Shown: piece after piece, positions 44,311-56,383 of the stretch | Position numbering within the stretch: position 1 is the first letter of the stretch | Layout: each line of letters opens with the position of its first letter | From: Gnetum montanum | Taxonomy: Eukaryota; Streptophyta; Gnetopsida; Gnetales; Gnetaceae | Reading direction: 5' to 3' | Assembly: GCA_015680685.1 (NCBI GenBank) | Contig: MNCI01029297.1 | Location: forward strand, 63,376-127,375 | DNA length: 64,000 nucleotides | Notes under the pieces: generated by a model | Databases searched by the model: none | What the model was told of the DNA's origin: nothing | What the model saw: only the letters and a program-made list of their open reading frames with translations | Position numbers and translations under genes: made by a program

Positions 44311-46690
44311 GGTCCATTTGGCCAATGCTTGGTCACAAGGGTCCATTTGGCCAACCCTTGGTCACGAGGGTTCATTTGGCCAACACTTGGTCACAAGGGT
44401 CTATTGGGCCAACACTTGGTCATGAGTGTCCATTGGGCCAACCATTGGTCACGAGTGTCCTTTTGGCCAACACTTGGTTGTGAGGGTCCATTTCACCAAC
44501 ACTTGGTCATGAGGGCTCATTTGGCCAACACCTATTTACGAGGGTTTGTTGGATCAACACTTGGTCACGAGGGCCCGTTGGGCCAATCGTTGGTCACAAG
44601 GATCCATTTGGCCAACACTTGGTCACAAGGGTTCGTTGGGCCAACCATTGGTTACGAGGTTCCATTTGGCCAACGCTTGGTCAGAAGGGTCTATTTGGCC
44701 AAAACTTGGTCATGAGGATCCATTGGGCCAACCATTGGTTACGAGGTTTCATTTGGCCAACGCTTGGTCACAAGGGTCTATTTGGCCAACACTTGGTCAT
44801 GAGGATCCATTGGGCCAACACTTGGTCATGAGGGTCCATTGGGCCAACAGTTGGTCATGAGGGTCCATTTGGTCAACACTTAGTCACAAGGGTCCATTTG
44901 GCCAACACTTAGTCACAAGGGTCCATTTGGCCAACACTTGATCAAGAGGGTCTATTTAGTAAACACTTGGTCACAAGAGTCTGTTGGGCCAACTATTGGT
45001 CACAAGGGTCTGTTTGGCTAGCACTTGGTTGCAAGGGTCTATTCAGCCAACAATTGGTTATGAGGGTCCATTTGGCCAACATTTGGTCATGAGGGTCATT
45101 TTTTCCAACACTTGGTCACAGGGAGAGTGCTCTTGCAAGTGCACTCCCATAAGAGTGCTTTTGCTAGTGCAGCTATGCAAGGTGCTCCCATGGAGAGCAC
45201 TCTCGCAAGAGCACCATGCAGTGCTCCTAGGGAGAATGCTACCTCTCCCCATATATGTTGATTTTCCTAGGTTCAACCAAACCATCCTACACCCTTATAA
45301 ATTTGGTCGCAAGGGTCCATTTTGCCTACAATTGATCACAAGGGTCTTTTTGGCCAACACTTGGTCAGGAGGACCTATTTGGCCAACACTTCATCTTGAG
45401 GTAGAGTGCTTTTGCTAGTGCATCTATGTGAGGTGCTTCAATGGAAAGCACTCTCATGAGAGCACCATGTGATGCTTCTAGGGAGAATGCTACCTCTTCC
45501 CATATATGTTGATTTGGCTAGGTCCTGGCATACCATCCTACACCCTTATAAATTTGGTTGCCAGGGCCCGTTGGGCCAATCATTCATCCCAAGGATTTTT
45601 TTTGCCTACAATTGGTCACGAGGATCCATTTGACCAACACTTGATCATGAGGGTCCATTCGGCCAACACTTGGTCCCTAGGGAGAGCACTCCTACAAGTG
45701 CCACATGAGGCACTCTTTGGAGAGTGCTCTTGCTAGCGTAGCTATGCTAGGTGCTCTAATGGAGAGCATTATGTGGTGCTCTCGAGGAGAATGCTATCTC
45801 TTCCCATATATCTTGATTTGGCCAGGGTTTGTCATATCATCTTGTATCCTTATAAATTTGGTCTCAAGCATCTGTTGGGCCAACTGTCAGTCCCGAGGGT
45901 TTGTTAAGACAACTATCTATCCCAAGGGTCTGTTTTGCCTATACTTGGTCACGAGGGTCCATTTTGCCAACACTTGGTCCTAAGGATCTGTTTGGCCAAC
46001 ACTTAGACCCGAGGGTCCGTTTCACCAACACTCGGTCTTGATGATCCGTTTTTCCAATCCAGTTGGTCCTAAGGGTGAGTTTGGCTAGCACTTGATCTCA
46101 AGGGTCTATTAGGCCAGCCTTTGGCCTTCCGGATCTATTTTTCATGCAGTTGGTCTTGAGGGTCCGTCTAGCCAACACTTGGTCATGAGGATTTGTTGGG
46201 CCAACCCTTGGTCTTTTTGGGAAACACTTAATCTTGAGGGTCCATTGGGCCAAACCTTGGTTGGTCCTAAGGGTCTATTTTTCCTACAGTTGGTCCCAAG
46301 GGGTAGTTAGGCAAATGGTTGATCTCAAGGATCCATTGTGCCAACACTTGGTCCTAAAGGTTCGTTGGGCCAACCCTTGATCCCCAGGGTTCATTTTGCC
46401 TATGCTTGGCCTTGAGGATCCATTATGCCAATAGTTGTTACTGAGGGTTTGTTGGGCAACCCTTGGTCCTGAGGGTTCGTGTGGCCACCACTTTGTTTGG
46501 TGGGTGCATTGGGTCAACCATTTGGTTCAAATGGTCCGTTTGGGCAACATATGGTCTTAAGGGTCTATTGGGACAAACCTTGGTCCTGAGGGTCCGTTTT
46601 GCCTATAGTTAGTCCTGAGAGTTCATTAGGTGAGAAGTTGGCCATGAGCATCTATTGGGTTGACCCTTTGTCTCTAGAGGGGTTCCTTTT
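44311..46690. repeat. Composite minisatellite array (iii), 29-bp units with 15-bp-type blocks
   Basis: The first 810 bp hold about 28 units of the form GGTCACAAGGGTCCATTTGGCCAACACTT. Three blocks of about 160-190 bp interrupt the array (about 45121-45300, 45395-45552 and 45672-45865). Each has GGGAGAGTGCTCTTGC/GAGAGCACTCTC words like array (i) and a CATATATGTTGAT...CACCCTTATAAATTTGG tail. Beyond 45870 the units are more diverged. Frames such as 44281-44715 are repeat artefacts: 29 bp gives a 29-residue period in all three frames. Confidence 0.92.
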
Positions 46691-47146
46691 ATCTATCCAA
46701 TGCTTGAGAGCTTCGTTGAGTCAGTCATGGCCAAAAGTGGGAACCTCATGGTCATCAACAGTATTACATGCAAAGTGTATTTGTTAGTTGTGGTTTCCCA
46801 CTCCATGAAACCTCACAGGTAGGGGATGTTCCCTATTGATAACACAAATGAGCAAAGCCCCCACCACCCAGGTGAGGTTCTCGATCACAAGCTCAAACAA
46901 CATATTCAAACTTCAAGGCTACCAACTAGGATTTGACCCAGAAGAAGGGGACCGCATATGCATGTGTGTGTTTAATGATACATGTGCCTGTGAAGGGGGA
47001 GACTCCCATCTCTCAAAAAAATTCATGACCCCTATCCATTGACCCCTATGAGACTATGATTTCGATGGGATGGAACATGGCTAGGCATTTGCGGAGAAAA
47101 GCTGAAAGAGAAGGCTTAAAGAAGAGGATGAGGGGGGAGACTATGA
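46691..47146. other. Spacer before the rRNA pseudogene
   Basis: No gene seen. By position it could be decayed sequence downstream of 25S rRNA, but nothing in it shows this. Confidence 0.3.
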
Positions 47147-50100
47147 TTATGAATCTCAATGATAAGGGGTCGAATCTCAATGGATCATGGTAGCAAGGCC
47201 ACTTTTCCACTTACAATACCCCATCATGTATTTAAGTTTTTTGCAAAGGATTCTTCTTGCTAACCACTTGAAATGAAACTACATTGCCCCTAGTGCCTCA
47301 CTTTGTAGGTAGGACTAGGGGGTACCATCGACACATGCCAATGGGAATAATGAAGTGGCCCCTACCATGGGTCATGTAGCAATCAACAAGGAAAGAGGTG
47401 CCACATCTAGCATGGATTCTGACTTAGAGTCATTCAGTCACAATCTGACACATGGTAGCTTCGTGTCACTAGCTTTTCAACTAAACATGATGACCAATTG
47501 TCTAAATTAATGGTTCTTCTCATACTAATTTGAATTACTATCATGGTGTGCATCATTAGTAGGGTAAAACTAACCTATCTCATGATGGTCTAAACCTAGC
47601 TCACATTCCCTATTGGTGGATGAATAATCCAAAACTTGGTGAATTCTGCTTCATAATGATAGGAAGAGCTGACATTGAAGGATCAAAAAGCAACATCACT
47701 ATGAATGCTTGGCTGCCACAAGCTAGTTATCCCTATGGTAACTTTTCTAACACCTCTAGATTCAAATTTTGAAGATCTAAAGGATTGATAGGCCACACTT
47801 TCATGGTTTGTATTTGTACTAAAAATCAAAATCAAATGAGCTTTTACCCTTCTGTTCCACACAAGATTTTTGTTTTTGTTGAGCTCATCTTATGACACGT
47901 ACTTTATCTTTTAATAAATGTGCCACCCTACCCAAAGTCCCCACCTGACTCTCTCTTCTACCCAAATCGACACATTGAGGTGCATCTTGGGTCAAAAAGC
48001 AAGGGCCATGCCCCATTCCCAACCAATGGAGTAAGTAAAATAATGTTAAAAGTAGTGGTATTTCACTTGCATCGTGAGTGGATCTCACTTATTCTACACC
48101 TCTTAACTTATTACACAAAGTTAAACTAGAGTTAAGCTCAATAGGGTCTTCTTTCCCTGTTGATTTTTCCAAGCCCATTCCCTTGGCTGTGGTTTTGCTA
48201 GATAGTAGGTAGGAAAAGTGGGAATCTCATTTATCCATTCATGCACATCACTAATTAGATGATAAGGCATTTGGCTACTTTAAGAGAGTCATAGTTACTT
48301 CCACCACTTACCTGCGCTTGGTTGAATTTTTTCACTTTGACATTTAGAGAACTGAGTAGAAATCACATTACATCAGCATCCATAGGGACTGTTGCAATGC
48401 TTTGTTTTAATTAAATAGTTGGATTCCCCTTGTTTGAGCTATTTCTAAGCTAGTTGTTCATTTCCTAGGGAAAGCCCTCCCCTATGGAGGGTGGGATGAT
48501 GCTCTACTTTTGTCACTTGATTGGCATGCGAGGGTCCACCATCGCCATAGAAGTGGCTCAGATAGGGCCTTGATAGCCCATGGATTTGGGGCACAAACCC
48601 TTGGGCCCAACCCTCAGAGCCAATCCTTTTCCTAAAGTTATGAATCCATTTTGCCAACTTCCCTTACCTACATTGTTCTATGGACTAGAGGTTGTTCACC
48701 TTAAAGACCTGATGCAGTTATGAGTACAATTGGGCAGTTCTCCAAATTTTTAGGGGTTTCCAAGGGTACAGTGGACACCACAATATGTTCGGTGCTCTTC
48801 CAGCTATTGGACCCTATCTCTGGTTGAGCCAATTCAAGATGGGTAGGCTATTAAAAAGAAACGATAACTCTTCCCAGGGCCCTTGTTGGTGTCTTTGGAT
48901 TTTCTAACGTTGCCATCCATTTCCAATCCCTATCTTTGGTTGAGCCAATTTCAAGGTGGACAAGATGTTAAAGAGTAAATATAACTCTTCCCAGGGCCCT
49001 TGCTAATGTCTTTGGATTTCTTGATGTTGCCATCCACCACCATGTTCTAGTTTGGGAATGTTAACCCAATTCCCCATCTCTTAGGATTGACTAACCCATG
49101 TCCAAGTGTTGTTCACATGGAACCTTTCTTCACATCAGTCTTCAAAGTTCTCATTTGAATATTTGCTACTACCACCAAGATCTACACTAGGGGTGCTCCA
49201 CCTAGGCTTGTTCCCTAATCTTCGCAAAGACCCTTGCATCCTCCTACTCATCGAGGCATGGCACTTGCTTTGATGGCTAAGCATAGGTTGCGTGTTGAAG
49301 CACCATCCATTTTTGAGGCTAGTTGATTTGTCAAGTGAGTTGTTACACACTCCTTAGCATATTTCAACTTCCATAACCACTATCCTACTTTCATAATAAA
49401 CCAACACCCTTTGTGGGTTCTGGGTTAGCATGTAGTTAGGCACCATAGCTCAACTTTTGGTTCAAACCACATCGCCAATTCTACTTACTAAAAATAGCTT
49501 GCTTGAAGCTCTCAATTCATTAACATGGCTCACCAAGGTAGTTTCATCATCCCTATTTAATCTTTGAGAATAGGTCCAAGGTGTTGCACCCCCGATGCCT
49601 CTAATCATTTTCTTTACCGTATAAAACTCGAGAATGCGAGATAAAGCTATACTGAGGGAAACTTTGGAGCAAACTAGCTACTAGATGGTTTGATTAGTCT
49701 TTCACCCCTATACCCAAGTCAGATGAATAATTTTCACATCATTATCACAATGGGCCTCCACTAGAGTTTCCTCTAGCTTTGCCCTGCTCAAGCATAGTTC
49801 ACCGTCTTTCATGTCCTAACAGGCATAGATCCCACCTTTCAACTTCTTTGCGTTGTGTGAGTTTCTAAACCCAATGACTTGCATGCATGTTAGAATCCTT
49901 GGTTTGTGTTTCAAGATGGGTTGAATGGAAAGCCCATGGAATCTGCATCCGAAGTGTGCAAGCACTATAGGACTTGCCCCTAGAAGGGGTGTGTGCTTGG
50001 ACCCTCGACCATTGTAGTGGTAGCACATGCATAGCCAGCTATGCATGCTTGTGCGACTATGCCAATCCATGAGGACATAGCTCCTGGACTAAGTGATAGA

Positions 50101-50188
50101 CCAAAGCATACATGCTCCACTCCAAATTTGGCCAAGAAGAAACGTTAGCCTCCATCTACTTCCCTCTTGAAAATTTCAAGCACTTTTT
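47147..50188 (-). pseudogene. 25S (large subunit) rRNA pseudogene
   Basis: The plus strand is the complement of plant 25S rRNA over about 3 kb. Recognisable conserved blocks in rRNA sense include the 3' end with GACTTAAATACG-type and GGGGCATTGTAAGTGG-type words, ACAATTGGTCATC, GTTTTACCCTACTRATGA, TAGGGAACGTGAGC-type, AGAATTCACCAAG, AGAGCTCAACGAGAAC-type, the stretch with ACTCTCTTAAGGTAGCC-type words, and near the 5' side the AGGGGCGAAAGACTAATC-type block. Nearly all differences are C-to-T or G-to-A. It begins about 370 bases into the mature 25S and has no 5.8S or spacer beside it. The short first part is replaced by unrelated sequence at 50189. It cannot encode a working rRNA. Confidence 0.93.
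48812..49043. repeat. 116-bp tandem duplication inside the 25S pseudogene
   Basis: CCCTATCTCTGGTTGAGCC at 48812 and CCCTATCTTTGGTTGAGCC at 48928 start two tandem copies that both run through AACTCTTCCCAGGGCCC and TTGCCATCCA. Normal 25S has this stretch once. Confidence 0.8.
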
Positions 50189-53100
50189 ATTTAACAACAT
50201 TATCCTGAAATTATCTGAAACCCCAAGGAATTAACTAAGATTCACTAAGGAATTCACTAAGAAGCTATGTTTTTGCTTACACTCACTCTCAAGTCACTTG
50301 CTTGAGGCGTATTCCCCAATAAGGAATTCACTCTTGAGTTGCTTTCTTACTTACATCTCTCACAATCCTCCCCCACACAAATAAGCGATGTCCTCAAAGC
50401 GAAGCCTAGGATAGGTTTGAGAGTACACTTCAAGTATGGGATTGGGACTCTGTCAACTCAAGGGATCTATCAACTCATCTAATGCTAAGTTTGAAGGGAC
50501 ATACCAACCCCAACACTTGATATGTCCTTCCATCCAATGCCTTGCATGAAATGCAACTGGAACTTGGAGGAAGCCAAAAGACTTCCCAACTCTGTAACAA
50601 GTGGAAGTAGTCCAACCCAAAGGTCCAACATCTCTAAGGCATCCCCTAGATTCATCCCTTCTTAGGTCTAGAGACTTATCTTCTTGTGTAGGCCCACACC
50701 TATGCAAGAGGTCCTCTTCCACAGGTCCAACTGAGTTCCTTTATGAATGGTATCTCAGTACCAATTGATTTTTTTAATATTTTATTTTGAGGGATCACCA
50801 ATGCCATTACCCATGGTGATGGACTTGGGAACATCAAACTGAGAGGGAGGACATGCTCCAAAAGATCCATGTGTCCATAAGAAACTCATGATTTCAAGAA
50901 CTCCATGTTCTGCTACTCGCATCTAGAGCCATGGGGTCTCACCAGTGCAACCATCTAAGCATTGATTCCAAATGCACCTGTACCATGCACATTTTTTTTC
51001 ATCATGTCTATTCAAGCTAGTATGAAGGGAGTCAAGCATGTTCTCCCTTCCAAACAAGGTACAAGGGTAAATCTTTTGAGCTTGACCTTGCCATCCATAG
51101 ACACTAGCATTTCAAACCTCAATTCACCATCCAAATGTATTCCATTGCCACAAAAAGAGAGAAGATCCAAAAATTTTTTTGGAAACTTCTCCAAGAGGCT
51201 ATCATACAACAAGCCCAAACTATCATCAACAACTCTTATGATTGTTCAACATTGAGAATGCTTTCTCAAATGTTAGAACAAGTGGAGGATCTATTGGGTA
51301 GCCAACCCCATGACAATCCTCCATACACACATCTCATGTCAATCATAAGCACATCATCGATTGCAACCATAATATCCCATTCATGGGGAAGGATCAACTG
51401 CACTTGCAACATATAAGCTATCCTTCCCACTCCAAGTTATGGGACAAGCACCATTTTCTGAACACTAGGTCCAGGAAAGAATATGGAGATACCTCTAAGA
51501 TCAACCATGTCATGAATTCTCCAAGGAACATTGAGGTTCCTAGAATTTTAATTTCCCCACTGTATCAAGAATGATCACATCTCTTGATCAACACCCTTTC
51601 ATTAGATTTTGAACTTGAAGGAAATATCCTTTTTGGGAGGTTTCCTCCATAGGTAAGTATAGCAGCCCAACTATACCTTACTCATAAAACATGCCCAAGT
51701 AGTCCATGTAGGCAATAGAACCATATTATCAAACTATCACTAGTAGATGGAAGACATGGGTTCACAAGTCTTACCCAAATTCGATTTCACCTTGAGAAGA
51801 ACTCGTGATGTCAAAGAGTTCACCCCTTTAAAATTTTATCAAGAGGGACTTTGGTTTCATCTTGGGAGATCTGGGTTTTTATTTCATACATCCCAGTCAA
51901 GCCTATTTACATCAATTATGGTGGAAAAGGCCACACCACTACCTATTATCATTCAACCCAAACAATAGACACAAGTCAACAACAACATTTTTTCCATAGG
52001 AGGACTGTGTTCTCAAGAAAGTTTTACAAGGAATGGGCTTCATCAACATTAGTTACAACTCAAAAAAATACATGATTCATCCCTAAAGGGTTTACAATAA
52101 GGGTGGTCTACTAGAGAACCCCAACAAGGAAGTTCCTCTAAAGCCCCCAAAAGCTGAGTGAGTACATATGATAATGCCTTGCTTACAAGAAGGAAGATAC
52201 ATATATTTAAGCCACATCAACAACATAGCCTCACAAAGGAGATTCCATGAATTTCACCCAAGTAACAACATTTTATATCTAAGAAACAACCCCATGAGTT
52301 CATGAACATGGGGCGACTACTAGGAATAAGTCCTGAACATCAACTACTTCTAGGTCCCAAATAGGAAACAACCATCTCAATACAACCTACCTTATTATTT
52401 TAGGAACTAAAGAGGGCATCCATCAGAATGGAGAATGATCCCTCATAGAATTAAATATTTGCCAAGTAATATCATGCTCAATTCTATTGTTCCACCAAGG
52501 AGGTGAGAACACCAACATGAATTAACATTACACTAGAGACATGGGACAATACATTAGGAAGAGATAGTGTGATACATTAGTGTACATAAGGAATATAGTA
52601 CACAGGGAAATTCAACAAGAAACCATAGCCTATTAGGCACAATGAGTCCCCTGCCATGGAATCACACCATAGAACACGAAAGCACCAATAAGTCCCAAGA
52701 AATGAGAGCACATCATAGTCATCAGAAGCATGAAAAGAAATCAGTCATGAGATCATGCCCACATGCACAATCATTAGAAGCCCCCAATCATGAGAGCATA
52801 GGCTCAATTGTTTTGAGCACATTCAATCCCACTAAGCAAGGCCACCAAGAGAAGTCACAATTTCTATATCTGTAACATCATTTATTTAAGGATGGACCAC
52901 CATCCCAATGTTTGGAAAACTGCTCATGATCACATTCAACATGGAAGAGCGAATCTAGGTGACAATACCCAAAACTCAACTCTACTTCACAGCTAGAGAT
53001 TGCAACATCACATTGATTTGAATTTCAGTCTACCATTGTAATTTACATGGTCATAGTGAATCATCCACTATTGATATCAAGCACATAAAACCAATTTGTT

Positions 53101-53906
53101 TGTATTTTCGACTACATACCACCATCTATCATCTATCATCTGTGAATTAGATTTTAGCCAGTCCAAAATACAAGAGAAGGTGTTCCCAAGATTTGTCCTA
53201 TCTCAAGGACATTCACCAAAGCAGACACCCTGAAGGTATGCCAACATAACCAAGAATACATGGCACCAGTTCAAGAACACAATGGGCAAGGACATGCCTA
53301 GGCCTATTCATTATAACACTTTATCACAACTAGAGCATTTTTCATGTGGTTTTTAGTAGAGTTATACATCAAGGCACAAAGGCCATTTACAACATATATA
53401 GAAGGTGCTTCAAAAATAGCACCAGGAAAACACCATTCATCAAGCTTGGCCTTATCACAAGGTCTGGCATAGGCCTACAAAAAGGAGACAACTAAGTCAC
53501 ATAGGGTAATACATCTAGCACTTTTGAGTGCATACTATTAAATTGAGAATATCACAAGGATACATTTCACACACTCGAGGATAAGAATACATTTTAATGG
53601 GAACATACATGGTATTTCAGAATGCTACCCAGGCCTGGAAGTCTATAGGACAAACTACCCAAGCCCATCCTAGGCTGAAGGATTTAGGCCACTAGGAGCA
53701 TACCATGAAAGAACCATGTTGTTCTAAGAAAAACCTAACTCTGTCACAAAGAATAAATGATCATTTGTCACACTACATAACTATCTCATAACATACATGA
53801 TTGACTATCATATTGAACCCACTACAAAACTGCCATTGAATGAAAATGATTCAAGACATGAATGCAATGATCAAATAACAGAATATTCCAACTGAGTATC
53901 CACCAC
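50189..53906. other. 3.7 kb without a gene I can identify
   Basis: The sequence is unlike its neighbours and has a low density of long frames. The minus strand at about 50440-50370 reads PRLRFEDIAYLCGGGL and stop, with a G-rich run after it. This recalls the end of a Gypsy integrase followed by a purine tract, but no integrase core is visible upstream. The minus frame at 51218-51012 (LLEKFPKKFLDLLSFCGNGI...) is open for 68 codons with no known motif. It is probably decayed transposon sequence. Confidence 0.3.
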
Positions 53907-53911
53907 CTACC
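53907..53911. other. Target site duplication of element H (left)
   Basis: CTACC, identical to 63452-63456. Confidence 0.92.
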
Positions 53912-55307
53912 TGTTGGTGATTGTTTGGGATACAATTGCCAACGAGTGTCCTCGAACAGGATTTAGGTGCTTGTTGATCTCTGGCAACACCAAGGCCCAA
54001 ATACCTCCAAATAGACTCAGTAGTTAATGTGAGTATGTGTGTGTGCTGTTGCGGCATGTAGTTGTGAAAATAAAACGATTGCGTTGTGTGTAAACTACAA
54101 ATGACTTATCTTAAAGAGATTCAACCAACTTTGCTAAGTACTGTGAGTTGTTAACCATTCCTATTTTTTTCAGTTGCCTAGTCTACGTAGTCATTATAAT
54201 ACCTACTTGTAATCGATAAAATTTTGCAAAAATATTTGAGCACAACTCTGCAAATCTACTTTTAATTTTCCCCAGAGAAAGAGATAGTTCCACAAGAAAA
54301 CTTGAAATAGAGCGAGATTCAATGGAAATAGAAAGAAAAGAAAGAATATTTGTGTTAAGACCTAAAATATTTAAACAAGGTAAAATGACATGAGTAAACA
54401 CTTCGCAATAAAGCTATCCAAAATTCAATAACTATGAATTGTTCAAACATCCAAGGCTTAAATAAGTAATTTCTTCAAGACAATCCTACTATGATACCAA
54501 AAAATTGCTGTGTAAACTATCACGTACGAGACTCCATTTTGGCTAGATAATGGATGTCAATAATTGCATCAATAGAACCTTCAAAAGACTTGACAATTTC
54601 TAATTGAAATACCACGGAGATTTACTTTAAAGAGAAAAAGAAGCTATTCTGGTCCCATCAAAATACCAAAGATTTTCTAAACCCTCTTGACTATTGAATC
54701 GTTCAATGGCATGACTACAAGCAGAGGCTCTCTTACAACGATCTCAATAGCAGTTCTTATACATTGCACAATAATCAAATTTGCTACTAAAATGCTCTTA
54801 AGGCTTTCAAACACAAACGTTTCTATGGAAAAATTTTAACAGAAATTTTCTATTGGGAAACAAGAACAATAAGAGTAATCTAAAAATCCCAAAATTACTT
54901 GCCAAGGATGATACTATCTAAACCACTAGCTAAACAATTTAAACAAAATAAAAATAAAACTTAAGCATAACTCATAGGACTATGACAAAGAGGCTGAAAT
55001 CTTTTCTTTAGCTAGTCATCTTACAAGAAATCTTTCACAATTTCTTCTTTACAATGCTCTTCCCAAGACCCAAAGTGTGTCTCCAAGTGAGAGCTCCCAA
55101 AAGTGTGATGATGTTTTTTTTTTAATTTAAAAACTTGCAATCTTCTATTTACTGTCTTTCATATATGCATTATTTCCACCAATAATATTATGGTCTCCCC
55201 TAGCTCCCATACCAATAGTATAAAATAACACATTTACATTCTCCCACTCTTACAATAATGTTTAGGATGAATCTTATTGTTCCATGAAATGGCCAAATGT
55301 GCCAACA
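53912..55307 (-). repeat. 3' LTR of element H
   Basis: It is 1396 bp long, with TGTTGGTG...TGCCAACA termini (inverted repeat TGTTGG/CCAACA). It is highly similar to 62057-63451 over its whole length, with scattered mostly transition differences. The insertion is therefore younger than those of the A-E family. Confidence 0.95.
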
Positions 55308-55322
55308 TTTTTGCCCCCTTAA
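55308..55322 (-). other. Polypurine tract of H
   Basis: Minus strand TTAAGGGGGCAAAAA directly before the LTR start TGTTGG. Confidence 0.8.
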
Positions 55323-55523
55323 AAGCTTAAAGAAACTTGTGTAACCTCATTTCAAACTAAAACATACTAAAATTTTCATTGAATTTTTACAGTTGAATAG
55401 AAATCTTTTTTGAGGAAAATTCCCATTTAACATAAGGTGTGATGGGACAAAAACCTCATTCCTAAGAAAAATAAACAAACTATACATTATCAAGTCTTTC
55501 ATAAACTATTCTTGAGATGGAAA

Positions 55524-56018
55524 CTAAATTGTGAGGGTTACCCTAGTAGGAATCCTCATCTGCCTAATTGTTTCATAGGAAATTTCTGATGTGATGAAGG
55601 CTTTTCTGTTGTTCTCTAGCTTGGTGGAGCTCTCACTTTGATCTACTAGAGCTTTCTCTTCAGCACTTTTCTCATTTTCTTTTTCAAATGATCTCTTCTG
55701 TTCTTCTCCATTGGGTCCTTCGTTTTCCTCTCGGGAGACAAAGGCTTCTCCCCATTCTCATGATGACTCTTCATTAGTTGATTGCTCTTCTCTTTTCTCT
55801 TCCTCTTTGGTGCAATCTTGGTATTGCCCCCAAACATTGAACTCTATCTCCAAACCTCTAGTGAGAAAAGAAAATTCATCGGACAACCAAGCCATAAAAG
55901 GACACTCTTTTGGAGCTACACAAGATCTAGCCTTTAAGTAAGCCTTCAGTACATGTTCAGGGCAAAATCCCATCACATATGGAATAAAAGGCTTTCTCAT
56001 TTCTCTCTCAAACTCCAT
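55524..56018 (-). pseudogene. Extra 3' reading frame of element H, unidentified
   Basis: The frame has 164 codons from ATG 56018 (MEFEREMRKPFIPYVMGF) to TAG 55524-55526, with a single stop after codon 86 (open part 56018-55758). The first half is globular-looking: CPEHVLKAYLKARSCVAPKE, then FMAWLSDEFSFLTRGLEIEF and NVWGQYQD. The second half is Glu/Lys-rich. I recognise no family and see no signal peptide or membrane helix. It lies between integrase and 3' LTR in the sense of the element. It has its own TATA box and a short leader like that of an ordinary plant gene, so it may be a captured host gene fragment. Env-like origin is not supported by anything visible. Confidence 0.55.
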
Positions 56019-56087
56019 TAGCTCTCTCTAACTTTTACTACTCCACTTGAATTGAAAGATGAAGAAACCCTAAGCAATCTAACCCTC

Positions 56088-56095
56088 TTTTTATA
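56088..56095 (-). promoter_or_regulatory. TATA box before the extra frame of H
   Basis: Minus strand CTATAAAAAGAGGG lies 70 bp before ATG 56018. It is followed by a pyrimidine-rich leader with TTAGGGTTTCTTCATCTTT, a form common in plant 5' leaders. Confidence 0.5.
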
Positions 56096-56383
56096 GATGC
56101 TAAAAATTTGAAATTCCCCCCAAGAGTCTTCACCAAGTTTCCTTATTTTTAGGCATTGTAACCATTTTTCACAATCCTCACCAAGTAGTGGATGAGTCAC
56201 CTTCTCCACTTGTCACACTTGTAGAATTCCACTTGTTTCACTTGTAGGCTTCCACTTACCTCATTTGAAGGAAAACTATTTTCTAATTTAAATAAAGCAT
56301 AATTAAACATAATAATTGATACTATATTGCTAGTAATATTTACCTAATATTATATATATATATTATTTTGTGTAAGGACATCT

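Noticed and set aside
44281-44860. Overlapping plus-strand frames of 70-144 residues rich in W, H and N
   Set aside because: All three frames are open because the 29-bp unit happens to lack stops. The residue period equals the unit length and there is no start context, so these are repeat artefacts.
44311-46690. Regular 29-bp repeats resembling a CRISPR array
   Set aside because: Units are tandem without spacers, the genome is eukaryotic and there are no cas genes.
47885-48129. Protein frames of 67-69 codons on both strands
   Set aside because: They lie inside the 25S rRNA pseudogene.
50370-50722. Chromovirus integrase on the minus strand
   Set aside because: Only a tail-like motif is seen. 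No DDE core or chromodomain could be found upstream, so it is left as a weak hint.
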